A DNA stretch of 52,943 nucleotides from a marine group bacterium Sva0996 bin134 (GTDB lineage: Bacteria > Actinomycetota > Acidimicrobiia > Acidimicrobiales > Bin134). The notes beneath the pieces were generated by a model. The model saw only the letters and a list, made by a program, of their open reading frames with translations, was not told where the DNA came from and ran no database searches. A program made the translations under genes and the position numbers. Within the stretch, counting starts at the first letter, position 1. Every line of letters begins with the position of its first letter. Positions 45,599 through 52,943 of the stretch are shown in pieces. The stretch covers positions 1 through 52,943 of the forward strand of contig MPNQ01000020.1 in NCBI GenBank assembly GCA_002239105.1, given 5' to 3'.

Positions 45599-47797
45599 GT
45601 GATCTTTGGGGTACGTCGCTCGGTGGCGGTTGCCGCTTCGCTGGGGACGTTGGCGGCGGTCATCATCGCTGTTCTCTCCTGGAAGGGTGCCCCGGTCACC
45701 AGCGAGACCTTCCTGGTCACCACTTACATCGGGCTCTTCTTGGGGGCCCTGTGGGCCATGTACGCCACTGGACTGGTGGTGGTGTACACCACCACCGGGG
45801 TGTTCAACTTTGCCCAGGGTGCCATCGGCGTTTTTGCCGCCTTCCTGTATTGGGAACTCCATGTGAACCGGGGCTGGCACTCAATTCTTGCCCTGTTTGT
45901 CGTGGTGGGTCTGTTCGCCCCCGCGCTGGGCGTGGTGCTGGACGTTTTGATCATGAGACGTCTGCGCACGGCATCGCTGGTGGTGCAGCTCATGGTGACC
46001 GTGGCCATCATGGTGTTGCTGCTGTCGGTGGTGGGCGACATTTGGGAGGCCGATACGCCCCGCCGGGTGCCGTATTTGTTCGGCATCAACAACGGGATTG
46101 ACCTCGGGCCTTCGCAGCTTCCCTGGCACCGGCTCATCGTGTTCTTGGTGGCTATTGCCATTGCCGTGTCCATGCGTTTTTTGCTGCGACGCACCCGCAT
46201 AGGCACGGCAATGCGGGCGGTTGTGGACAACCGGGAGCTGGCCGCCCTCAACGGGGCTCGCCCCAACGTGGTGTCGTCTACGTCGTGGGCGCTGGGCTCC
46301 ATGATGGGTGCGCTGGGAGGCATCCTCATCGCCCCCGAACTGGGGCTTGATCCGGCCACCCTGAACAACGTGGTGATCATCGCGTTCGCGGCGGCGGCCT
46401 TTGGAGCGCTGAAGAACCTGCCCATGGCGGTGATCGGGGCGATGCTGATCGGGCTGTTGCGAGCTCACACCGGGGCATGGCTCGACTTTGGGCCTGATTT
46501 CCGCTTCGCCCACCTGTCCATCGCCCCGCTGCTGTTGCTGTTTGTGGTAATCGCCTTGCCCCAGGCTCGTTTGGAAGTGGGACGGCTGGCCCATCACCTT
46601 CGCCGTCACGAGCGCTACACCAAGTGGTGGGAGGGGCTTTTGGGCTGCGGCGTGGTCATCTTGTTGGCCGCGGCGTTCTCTGGCGGTTGGCTGGACTTCG
46701 GCGGCTGGGATCCCGGCGCCTGGGGGAGCCGAGAGCTGAACTCGGCCAATGAGGCGATGGCACTGGCCCTGATCGGCTTGTCCTTGGTTCCTTTGATCGG
46801 CTGGGCCGGCCAGATCAATTTCGCGCCCTTGGCCTTTGCCGGGTTCGGCGCGTTCGTCTATCTCAAACTGGCCGGGGACACCGGCAATGGCTATTGGATC
46901 CTTATGGTGGGATTGCTATGCGCGCCGCTGGGCGCCCTTGTGGCCCTACCCGCCGCCCGTCTGCGGGGCCTGTACCTGGCCCTTATGACCATGGCCTTCG
47001 CCCAGGCCATGTCGCTGATCTTCTTCCCCCATCCGTGGGTTATGCCCATCATCGGCACCGGTCGGCAGTTCCCCCATATCGACCTCTTCGGTATCACCTT
47101 CGACGACCGCCGGGGCTTTTTCATGCTGATGGTGAGCGTATTCGCCATCTTTGTGTACGCGTTGGTGCTGTTGCGTAGGTCCCGCTACGGCCGAAGATGG
47201 ATGGCTATCAACGACTCGCAAGCGGCTGCGGCCACCCTTGGCGTGCCGGTGGTGTGGACCAAAGTAGTGGTGTATGCCGTCTCAGCCTCAATGGCAGGAA
47301 TCGCCGGGGTGTTCTGGGCGACCGTGTCGGGCAACGTGGACAGCGTCCAGGGATTCGACTTACTCATCGGATTCAACATTGTGCTGTTGGTGGCGGCCGC
47401 GGGGGTTTCCATTCCCATGGCTGGGATATTCCTGATCTTCATCCCGTTGTTCAAGGGTTTTGGGCTTCGATTGGAGGACGCCGGCAACGTCGACTTCCTG
47501 GTCACTCTGCTCGACATCATGACGACCTACGGGCCGGGGATGCTGGTGCTCGGCATGGTGTTCAATCCCCGGGGGGCCATCTTCGAGATGGGACGGGGCT
47601 TCTCGCCCATCCTGCCGTGGCGCAGCGACGCTCGAGCAGAGATCGCGGCCGAGAACGCCCAGAAACGCGAGCCGGAGATCGGCGAGCTGGGCCTCGAGCG
47701 TCCGTTCACCCCCGAAGAGGTGATCGCCATCGATCGGCGGCTGGAGATCTTGGACGATGTCGTTCCGAAGGAGGGTTATGGCACTTCTCGAAGCTGA
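45599..47797 (+). CDS. Fused LivH-LivM-type ABC transporter permease
   Basis: A 732-residue permease with two halves that are usually separate proteins. Residues 1 to about 330 match LivH (GLVVVYTTTGVFNFAQGAIG near 57-76, then FRAVVDNRELAALNG-like EAA loop). Residues about 345-690 match LivM (GLSLVPLIGWAGQINFAPLAF, LRGLYLALMTMAFAQA, INDSQAAAATLGV). A cytoplasmic tail of about 50 residues follows. The fusion fixes a 1:1 ratio of the two subunits. The start is GTG 45599. The livG-like gene begins inside its last codons. Substrate is an amino acid or urea/amide-like compound. Confidence 0.9.
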   Translation: MIFGVRRSVAVAASLGTLAAVIIAVLSWKGAPVTSETFLVTTYIGLFLGALWAMYATGLVVVYTTTGVFNFAQGAIGVFAAFLYWELHVNRGWHSILALFVVVGLFAPALGVVLDVLIMRRLRTASLVVQLMVTVAIMVLLLSVVGDIWEADTPRRVPYLFGINNGIDLGPSQLPWHRLIVFLVAIAIAVSMRFLLRRTRIGTAMRAVVDNRELAALNGARPNVVSSTSWALGSMMGALGGILIAPELGLDPATLNNVVIIAFAAAAFGALKNLPMAVIGAMLIGLLRAHTGAWLDFGPDFRFAHLSIAPLLLLFVVIALPQARLEVGRLAHHLRRHERYTKWWEGLLGCGVVILLAAAFSGGWLDFGGWDPGAWGSRELNSANEAMALALIGLSLVPLIGWAGQINFAPLAFAGFGAFVYLKLAGDTGNGYWILMVGLLCAPLGALVALPAARLRGLYLALMTMAFAQAMSLIFFPHPWVMPIIGTGRQFPHIDLFGITFDDRRGFFMLMVSVFAIFVYALVLLRRSRYGRRWMAINDSQAAAATLGVPVVWTKVVVYAVSASMAGIAGVFWATVSGNVDSVQGFDLLIGFNIVLLVAAAGVSIPMAGIFLIFIPLFKGFGLRLEDAGNVDFLVTLLDIMTTYGPGMLVLGMVFNPRGAIFEMGRGFSPILPWRSDARAEIAAENAQKREPEIGELGLERPFTPEEVIAIDRRLEILDDVVPKEGYGTSRS

Positions 47798-48542
47798 GCA
47801 AGTGGTCATGCGCTTCGGCGGCGTGGTGGCCCTCGACAATGCCTCGGTGGACATCGACCCCGGTGAGGTTACTGGCCTTATCGGCCCCAACGGCGCGGGC
47901 AAGACCACCTTGTTCAACGTGGTCACCGGCTTGTTGCCCCCCACCAGCGGCAGGGTGAAGTTTGACGGGCACGACATAACCCGGTCCACCGTGGCCAAGC
48001 GGTCGCAGATGGGTATCGCCCGCACCTTTCAGAAGCTGGAGGCGTTCAACACGCTGAGCGCATTCGACAACGTGCGGGTGGCGGTGGAGAAGAACCATCG
48101 CGCCAAGTGGAAGCACCGGCGGGTCAGCGATGTGGCCCACGAGATGCTGGGCAAGGTGGGCCTCGACGAGGTGGCCGATGTGACCGTGGGCACGCTGCCC
48201 ACCGGCAGCGCCCGGCTAGTTGAGCTGGCCCGGGCTTTGGCCTGTCGTCCTCGGGTGCTGCTTCTCGATGAGCCGTCTTCGGGCCTCAACGAGGACGAGA
48301 CCTCGGCCATCGGCCAGATGTTGCTGGACTTGGTGGCCGACGAAGACAACGAGCTAGCGGTCTTGCTGGTGGAACACGACATGAGCTTCGTGATGGGGGT
48401 GTGCGCCCGCATCCATGTGCTGGACTTCGGCAAGATCATCGCGGTGGGCACTCCCATTGAGGTGCAGGCCGATACCGCGGTTCGGGCCGCCTACTTGGGG
48501 AGTGACGAATTTCGGGCGGCTTACGCGGGAGTCGACGAATGA
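47778..48542 (+). CDS. ABC transporter ATPase, LivG type
   Basis: A 254-residue ATPase. Walker A GPNGAGKTT, Walker B VLLLDEPSSGLN and the switch His (VEHD) are intact. The ABC signature is LPTGSARLVELARAL in place of the usual LSYGQQR, a variant seen in LivG relatives. It begins within the last 20 bases of the permease gene behind AAGGAGGG, so translation is coupled. ARTFQKLEAFNTLSAFDNV is the LivG Q-loop region. Confidence 0.93.
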   Translation: MALLEAEQVVMRFGGVVALDNASVDIDPGEVTGLIGPNGAGKTTLFNVVTGLLPPTSGRVKFDGHDITRSTVAKRSQMGIARTFQKLEAFNTLSAFDNVRVAVEKNHRAKWKHRRVSDVAHEMLGKVGLDEVADVTVGTLPTGSARLVELARALACRPRVLLLDEPSSGLNEDETSAIGQMLLDLVADEDNELAVLLVEHDMSFVMGVCARIHVLDFGKIIAVGTPIEVQADTAVRAAYLGSDEFRAAYAGVDE

Positions 48543-49255
48543 GCGCCGAGGGGGCAACCCCGCTGTTGGAGTTGGTCGGCATCCGGGCTGGCTACGGCAC
48601 CATCGACGTGCTTCACGGGGTGGACCTCCGGGTCATGCCCGGTACGGTGTACGCCCTGTTGGGACCCAACGGGGCGGGCAAGACCACCACGCTGGGGGTG
48701 GCCAGCGGCCAGATCCAGCCCCACGCTGGCTCGGTGCTTCTCGACGGCCACGAAGTGAACGGGGTCTCCCCCGACCGCCTGGCCCGAGCCGGGGTGTGCC
48801 TTATCCCCGAGGGCCGAGGCATCTTCCCCAACCTGACCGTGGCCGAGAACCTGAGAATGTCCACCTACGCCGGCGTGTCCTACAAGCAGGTGCAGGAGCG
48901 GGCCTTCGCCCAGTTCCCCCGCTTGCAGGAACGCCGCACCCAGATGGCGGGCACATTGTCGGGAGGCGAGCAGCAGATGCTGGCCATGTCCCGAGCGCTG
49001 TCCACCGACCCGGCCATCTTGATGCTCGATGAACTGTCTATGGGGCTGGCGCCCATCATCGTGGAAGAGCTCTACGAACAGGTGGCCACCCTGGCAGAAG
49101 CCGGACTCTCCATCCTGATCGTCGAGCAGTTCGCCCAAGCAGTTTTGGGAGTGGCCAATGAGGCTGCCATCATGCTCCACGGTCGCATCCAGCGCACTGG
49201 GCCGCCGGAAGAAATCGCCGAAGAATTGACCGCCGCCTACCTAGGCATGTCCTGA
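48539..49255 (+). CDS. ABC transporter ATPase, LivF type
   Basis: A 238-residue ATPase. Walker A GPNGAGKTTT, signature LSGGEQQMLAMSRAL, Walker B ILMLDELSMGLAP and VEQ at the switch position (LivF normally has Gln here) are all present. PEGRGIFPNLTVAENL is the LivF Q-loop sequence. The start overlaps the LivG gene by four bases (ATGA). With LivG it forms the ATPase heterodimer of the transporter. Confidence 0.94.
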   Translation: MSAEGATPLLELVGIRAGYGTIDVLHGVDLRVMPGTVYALLGPNGAGKTTTLGVASGQIQPHAGSVLLDGHEVNGVSPDRLARAGVCLIPEGRGIFPNLTVAENLRMSTYAGVSYKQVQERAFAQFPRLQERRTQMAGTLSGGEQQMLAMSRALSTDPAILMLDELSMGLAPIIVEELYEQVATLAEAGLSILIVEQFAQAVLGVANEAAIMLHGRIQRTGPPEEIAEELTAAYLGMS

Positions 49256-49265
49256 GGAGAAGACT

Positions 49266-49646
49266 ATGAGTGATGCAACTGACGCCGCGGGCGACAGCGG
49301 CCGGCTGGAGGAGTTCCACCAAGAGGTGGCCCAGCTCCGGGCCTCCGGTGGCCGGGCCAATCCCGATCGATGGGTGTTCCGTATCGGGTTGATCCTCACG
49401 ATTGTCGGTCTGGCCTTTACCTTGGTCTCCTTCTTCTTGACCGGCAAGCCCTACGACACAGAGGGTGGCAATCTCCATCAGTCCAACCACATCGACCTGG
49501 TCGTTTCCGCCATATTCGGCCTCAGCCTCACCTTTATCGGCCTGGTGATGATCGCGATCAGCTCGTTCAAGCGCTTCATGCGCTATTGGCTGGTGCGCCT
49601 CATCTACGAATACCGCGAGCAGACCGACCGGGTGGTCGGCAGCTAG
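49266..49646 (+). CDS. Small two-TM membrane protein of the liv-type operon
   Basis: A 126-residue protein with two hydrophobic helices (about 40-60 and 78-98), an acidic N-terminus and a basic segment after the second helix (FKRFMRYWLVRLIYEYREQ). It starts ten bases after the LivF stop behind GAGGAGAAG, so it is in the transporter operon. I do not recognise the family. It may help assembly or regulation of the transporter. Confidence 0.7.
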   Translation: MSDATDAAGDSGRLEEFHQEVAQLRASGGRANPDRWVFRIGLILTIVGLAFTLVSFFLTGKPYDTEGGNLHQSNHIDLVVSAIFGLSLTFIGLVMIAISSFKRFMRYWLVRLIYEYREQTDRVVGS

Positions 49647-49658
49647 CTCTCGCCGGGC

Positions 49659-50762
49659 TCAGAGCTCGTCGAGCAGGGCTCTGAGGCAGTCGCTGGAGGG
49701 GTTTTCCAGCCAAAAGGGGTTGTCGGCGGGCATCTCTCCCCGCAGCACGGTGCGATTCATCACCCTCACCACGATGGCGGTGTAGCGCGCCGCGGCGAAT
49801 ACCTCATACCAGGTGGCGTCTCCCACATCTCGCCCCGAGTGGGCGGCGTACAATTCGACCTGCTCGGCCCGGGCGGGCTCGCCCTCCAAGCGGGGCTGGT
49901 TGCCCATGTGCTCGTGCGACCACCGGTCGAACATGAGCCACCACCCCAGATCCACCAGCGGCGAGGAGATGCAAGCCGCCTCGAAGTCGGTGACGCAGGC
50001 CGGCTCGAAGTCCTGCCAGATGATGTTGCCGGGCCGACCATCGCCCCAGTTCAGACACAAGCCGTCGTCGGAGGGCATGTTCTCGTAGAGATAGGCGAAA
50101 CCGGCCTCCAGCACCGGGTGGTCTCGGCCGTTCAGCTCCCGGTCGGAGTAGTCCCGCCAGATCCTCACTTGGGTGTCGGTGCCCGGTCGGTCACTGGTGG
50201 CCACCAGCCAGTGGAGTCCGGCCGCCTCCCAGTCGATGCCGTGAATCTGGGCCATGGTCCGCAATCCCCGGTCCACCAGCTGGCGGCGCTGTTCCGGTCG
50301 GGCGTCGAAGAAAAAGCCAGCGCTGGTGTAGATGGGATCTTCCCGGGGGATGTCGCCGTCCACGAACCCCATCACGAAGAACGGACCGCCGAGCACGGTG
50401 TCGTCGTCTTCGTAGCCCACCAAAGGGGCGATGGGGGCGTCGCTGTGGGCGGCCACCGCGGCCATGACTCGGTATTGGATGTCCACCTCGACATCGAGCT
50501 CACCCGGCGCTTGCTGGGGATATACCGGCGGCTCGGGCAGCTCCCGGCGGACCACGAACCGCTCGACAGTCGAGCTGGCTCCTCGGTCAATGGCCGCGTC
50601 GAAAAGCAGGGTCTCCGCCGAATAGCCGCCCGAGGGAACCTCGAAGGGGCCGACGTCCACACTGGAAGCACCCAGCCGGTCGGCCAGCCACCCGGCCAGC
50701 GGCGCCCGCAGCTCGGTCCGGTCGCTCCTCGCTCCCAGGATGTCGGGGCCGGAATCGCTCAT
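49659..50762 (-). CDS. APH/choline-kinase-fold phosphotransferase
   Basis: A 367-residue protein with a kinase-like fold as in aminoglycoside phosphotransferases and acyl-CoA-dehydrogenase-linked kinases. The catalytic loop reads NWGDGRPGNIIW in place of HGDxxxxN, keeping Asp and Asn, and TDFEAACISSP is the metal-binding DxD/DFG-like segment. FVRRELPEPP near residue 70 may hold the ATP-binding Lys position. In actinobacteria such proteins often act on small molecules in degradation pathways, not on drugs. It starts seven bases after the LLM gene stop, so they form one transcript. Substrate unknown. Confidence 0.8.
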   Translation of the reverse strand: MSDSGPDILGARSDRTELRAPLAGWLADRLGASSVDVGPFEVPSGGYSAETLLFDAAIDRGASSTVERFVVRRELPEPPVYPQQAPGELDVEVDIQYRVMAAVAAHSDAPIAPLVGYEDDDTVLGGPFFVMGFVDGDIPREDPIYTSAGFFFDARPEQRRQLVDRGLRTMAQIHGIDWEAAGLHWLVATSDRPGTDTQVRIWRDYSDRELNGRDHPVLEAGFAYLYENMPSDDGLCLNWGDGRPGNIIWQDFEPACVTDFEAACISSPLVDLGWWLMFDRWSHEHMGNQPRLEGEPARAEQVELYAAHSGRDVGDATWYEVFAAARYTAIVVRVMNRTVLRGEMPADNPFWLENPSSDCLRALLDEL

Positions 50763-50769
50763 AGTTCGA

Positions 50770-51963
50770 CTATTTGTATTCCTCGGCCCGGGGAACCTCA
50801 TAAAGCGGGTCGGGCGTCATCTCCAGGGGGCCGCCGTGCTCAATCCGCTGGCGGGTGCTGCGATGCAGCGGGTCTTTGTCCAGCTTGGGGATCACATGGG
50901 TGCCGAACAGCCGGATGGTCTCCAGGCAAACCTCATGGTCGAGCTGGATGGGGAGGCCGAACGACACCTGATCGCAGCCGATCTCGTCGTAGCGCTTCAC
51001 CTGCTCCAGCACCTCGTCGGGGTCGCCGCACAGCAGGAACCCGGCCTCGATGCGCTCCTCCACGTCCTCGATGGTGGGCTCGGGCACCAGCTCGGGGTAC
51101 ACCGGCAGGCCCTCGGGCTTGGGGAAGGTGTCGTGGTACTTGAACACCAGCGACTGGAGGTAGCTGAGCTGCATCTGCTCGACCACCACCCGGCGGGCCT
51201 CCTGGCCGTCTTCCAGGCACACCAGCCCATTGGCGATCATCACGTTGTCGTTCACGTATTCGCCGGCGGGCTCGGCATGGGGGATGGCGTTCTTGTAGGC
51301 CTCCACGTGGGGGGCCATGTCGTAGATGGCCGACACGTTGAACCCCAGCACGCCGAGGCCGTGGCGGGCGGCCTTCTCATAGGTGGGGGTGTTGCCCGCG
51401 GCCACCCACATGGGCGGATGCGAGTGGCAGTAGGGCTTGGGCAGCACGTTGAAGGCGCCCCAGGTACCGGTCTCGGGGGTTTGGAAGGCGGCGCCGTCGG
51501 GATGGGAGTAGGCGGTGCTGCCCCAGATCTTCTTGAACTCCCAGATCACCTCGTCCCAGTTGGCCTTGGTATCCGCTGGGTCGAGGCCGAAGCCGCCGAT
51601 CTCGTGGCTGCCCGCCCCCCGGCCGGTGCCGAACTCGAACCGGCCCTTGCTCATGTGGTCGAGCATGGCCACCCGCTCGGCCAGTTTGATGGGGTGGTTC
51701 ACGATGGGGTTCAGGTTGAAGATGCCCGACCCCATGTGGATCTGGGAGGTCTGGGCGAAGGAGTAGGCCATGAACACCTCGCTGGCCGAAGTGTGGGAGT
51801 AGTCCTCCAAGAAGTGGTGCTCGCTCACCCAGATGTACTTCCAGTTGTGCTGGTCGGCGACCCGCACGATCTCCAGTTCGTTCTCGAATGACTGATGCTC
51901 CCAGTAGGGGCTGCGGGCCCCGCCCCGTCGGGGCGATCCCTGCAAGAAAATTGCGAACTCCAC
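50770..51963 (-). CDS. LLM-class flavin-dependent oxidoreductase (bacterial luciferase-like)
   Basis: A 397-residue luciferase-like monooxygenase. WVSEHHFLEDYSHTSASEV and FGTGRGAGSHEIGGFGLDP are typical; the first resembles the protein at 36.1 kb closely, but the rest differs. GTG start behind a strong SD (GGGAGGAAC). It probably uses FMNH2 or F420 and oxygen on a small organic substrate. It forms an operon with the phosphotransferase gene downstream, and the quinone oxidoreductase gene lies 79 bases upstream on the same strand, so all three may be one pathway; this is inference. Confidence 0.88.
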   Translation of the reverse strand: MEFAIFLQGSPRRGGARSPYWEHQSFENELEIVRVADQHNWKYIWVSEHHFLEDYSHTSASEVFMAYSFAQTSQIHMGSGIFNLNPIVNHPIKLAERVAMLDHMSKGRFEFGTGRGAGSHEIGGFGLDPADTKANWDEVIWEFKKIWGSTAYSHPDGAAFQTPETGTWGAFNVLPKPYCHSHPPMWVAAGNTPTYEKAARHGLGVLGFNVSAIYDMAPHVEAYKNAIPHAEPAGEYVNDNVMIANGLVCLEDGQEARRVVVEQMQLSYLQSLVFKYHDTFPKPEGLPVYPELVPEPTIEDVEERIEAGFLLCGDPDEVLEQVKRYDEIGCDQVSFGLPIQLDHEVCLETIRLFGTHVIPKLDKDPLHRSTRQRIEHGGPLEMTPDPLYEVPRAEEYK

Positions 51964-52042
51964 GGTGTTCCTCCCTATATGGCTGCGGCCCGAAGAATAC
52001 TCGCCGGCTTCCCAGCAGGCTCAGCCGCACTGGGCTGCTGAC

Positions 52043-52943
52043 TCACGCCCCTATGTCCATGACCACCCGGCCGATTACCTCCCGTGATTCCAGGGCTCTC
52101 ATCGCCTCAGGCAGGGCCTTGAACGGGTAAGTGGCGGTGACCACCGAGCGAATGCTGCCCGCGTTCCACAGCGCGCTCAGCTCAGCGTGGTCGGCCAAAC
52201 GCTCCTGGCGGCTGTAGCGGGACGGGATGGCTCCCACCACCGAGTAGTTGCGCTGCACCACGTGGCGGACGTTCACTGGGGCCCACTCGCCACTGGCGAA
52301 CCCGATGAGCACGATGCGGGCGTCGCGGGCCACGCATCGGGAGGCGGCGGTGTAGGCGTCGCCCCCCACCGGGTCGTACACCACGTCCACTCCCCGACCG
52401 TCGGTGAGTTCCATGACCGCGGCGGCTATATCGCCGGCCCGGTGGTCGACGGTCTGGTGGGCGCCGAACGAGGCCGCCACCTCACAGCGCTCCGGCCCGC
52501 CGGCCACCCCGATGACCTTGGCACCCAGCGCGGCTCCCAGAGAGCAGGCCGCCGCCCCGGTGCCGCCCGCCGCTCCCAGCACCAACAGGGTCTCGGCGAT
52601 GGCCAACTGGCCCCGGCGGACGAGGCCTATCCAGGCGGTGTGGTAGGGGATCAGGAAACCGGCGGCGGAAGCGTCGTCCATGGAGTCCGGCACGGAGAAC
52701 GCCGATGTGCCCAGGCCGAGGCACTGCTCGGCGAACCCGCCGTCTCCGGTTTGGAAGGAGGTGACGGCCATTATTCGCTGGCCGGGCTCCAGCTCTACTC
52801 CGTCGCCCACCTCCACCACCGTTCCGCACACCTCTTGGCCGGGGGTGAACGAACCCTCCGACGGTCCCAGCGGGTACACCCCCCGACACATGAACACGTC
52901 GGGCAGGCCCACACCCACCCCCGCCCCCCGCCCACTGCCCCCC
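52043..52943 (-). CDS. Quinone oxidoreductase-like MDR protein (5' end outside window)
   Basis: Medium-chain dehydrogenase/reductase of the zinc-free quinone reductase (zeta-crystallin) group. The frame is open to the end of the window, so the N-terminus is missing; about 300 residues are visible. LPDVFMCRGVYPL and PGQEVCGTVVEVGDGV are the N-terminal GroES-like part; LVLGAAGGTGAAACSLGAALG is the NADPH-binding motif. GVDVVYDPVGG and the ending PFKALPEAMRALESREVIGRVV are also typical. No zinc ligands are seen. It reduces a quinone or an activated alkene with NADPH. Confidence 0.88.
   Translation of the reverse strand, partial: GGSGRGAGVGVGLPDVFMCRGVYPLGPSEGSFTPGQEVCGTVVEVGDGVELEPGQRIMAVTSFQTGDGGFAEQCLGLGTSAFSVPDSMDDASAAGFLIPYHTAWIGLVRRGQLAIAETLLVLGAAGGTGAAACSLGAALGAKVIGVAGGPERCEVAASFGAHQTVDHRAGDIAAAVMELTDGRGVDVVYDPVGGDAYTAASRCVARDARIVLIGFASGEWAPVNVRHVVQRNYSVVGAIPSRYSRQERLADHAELSALWNAGSIRSVVTATYPFKALPEAMRALESREVIGRVVMDIGA

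Noticed and set aside
43892..45880. Long minus-strand open frame (662 codons) opposite the liv-type lipoprotein gene
   Set aside because: It mirrors the codon pattern of the real gene, has low-complexity content rich in His, Val and Gly, no recognisable domain and no SD. High GC makes such frames common.

Overview
The window is a 52.9 kb piece of a high-GC bacterial chromosome. Gene content points to an actinobacterium, and probably to class Acidimicrobiia or a close relative. The signs are the DUF1844 gene next to infC-rpmI-rplT, a DUF222/HNH endonuclease gene, frequent GTG and TTG starts, paired luciferase-like (LLM) oxidoreductases, a Mo-hydroxylase (CoxMSL-type) operon, an LPXTG-type surface protein and a liv-type transporter whose lipoprotein has a long acidic linker. 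The taxon is inferred from gene content only.

Left part (1-12.2 kb), housekeeping: the 3' end of rsmB, a moaB/mog-type gene, ribD, hisG, a small cold-shock-like protein, a convergent DUF1844 gene, then infC-rpmI-rplT and an RNA 2'-O-methyltransferase. infC has an unusual front end: a structured leader, a six-codon ORF with a good ribosome site, and only an ATA available as a full-length start. There follow a Rieske oxygenase (minus strand), a membrane protein with a degenerate K+-channel-like pore motif, a nitronate-monooxygenase-like flavoprotein, and a two-gene MgtE-like plus PhoU/TrkA-C cation transport unit.

Centre (12.2-27.5 kb), defence island: after a DUF222/HNH endonuclease comes what I read as a complete DNA phosphorothioation defence locus of the Ssp type. 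On the minus strand seven tightly coupled genes run sspA (cysteine desulfurase), sspB (DUF4007), sspC (large P-loop ATPase), sspD (PAPS-reductase-like ATP pyrophosphatase), an SF2 helicase, a GHKL (MutL/Hsp90-type) ATPase and a single-HKD PLD-family protein. The last three fit the SspFGH effector arm by content and position. Converging on them from the left is a DUF262 plus HNH/DUF1524-like protein that fits SspE. One modification module is therefore flanked by two different effector arms. A decayed small antitoxin-like ORF lies upstream of sspA. The island is visibly less GC-rich than its surroundings, which suggests acquisition.

Right part (27.5-52.9 kb), metabolism and transport: a sortase-type surface 5'-nucleotidase, a SnoaL-like protein, an MFS transporter, a methyltransferase, a coxM-coxS-coxL-LLM operon (active-site loop not that of form I CO dehydrogenase), an EamA transporter, tRNA-Asn and tRNA-Ile2(CAT), a secreted 14-repeat RCC1-like/Calx-beta/proline-rich protein, a PAP2-type membrane phosphatase, an unknown protein, an inositol-monophosphatase-family enzyme, tRNA-Val(TAC), a five-gene liv-type ABC transporter operon with fused permeases, an LLM plus phosphotransferase pair, and a 5'-truncated quinone oxidoreductase.

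Starts were chosen by Shine-Dalgarno (SD) sequence, overlap with neighbours and domain boundaries. All functions are by motif recognition; no database search was run.
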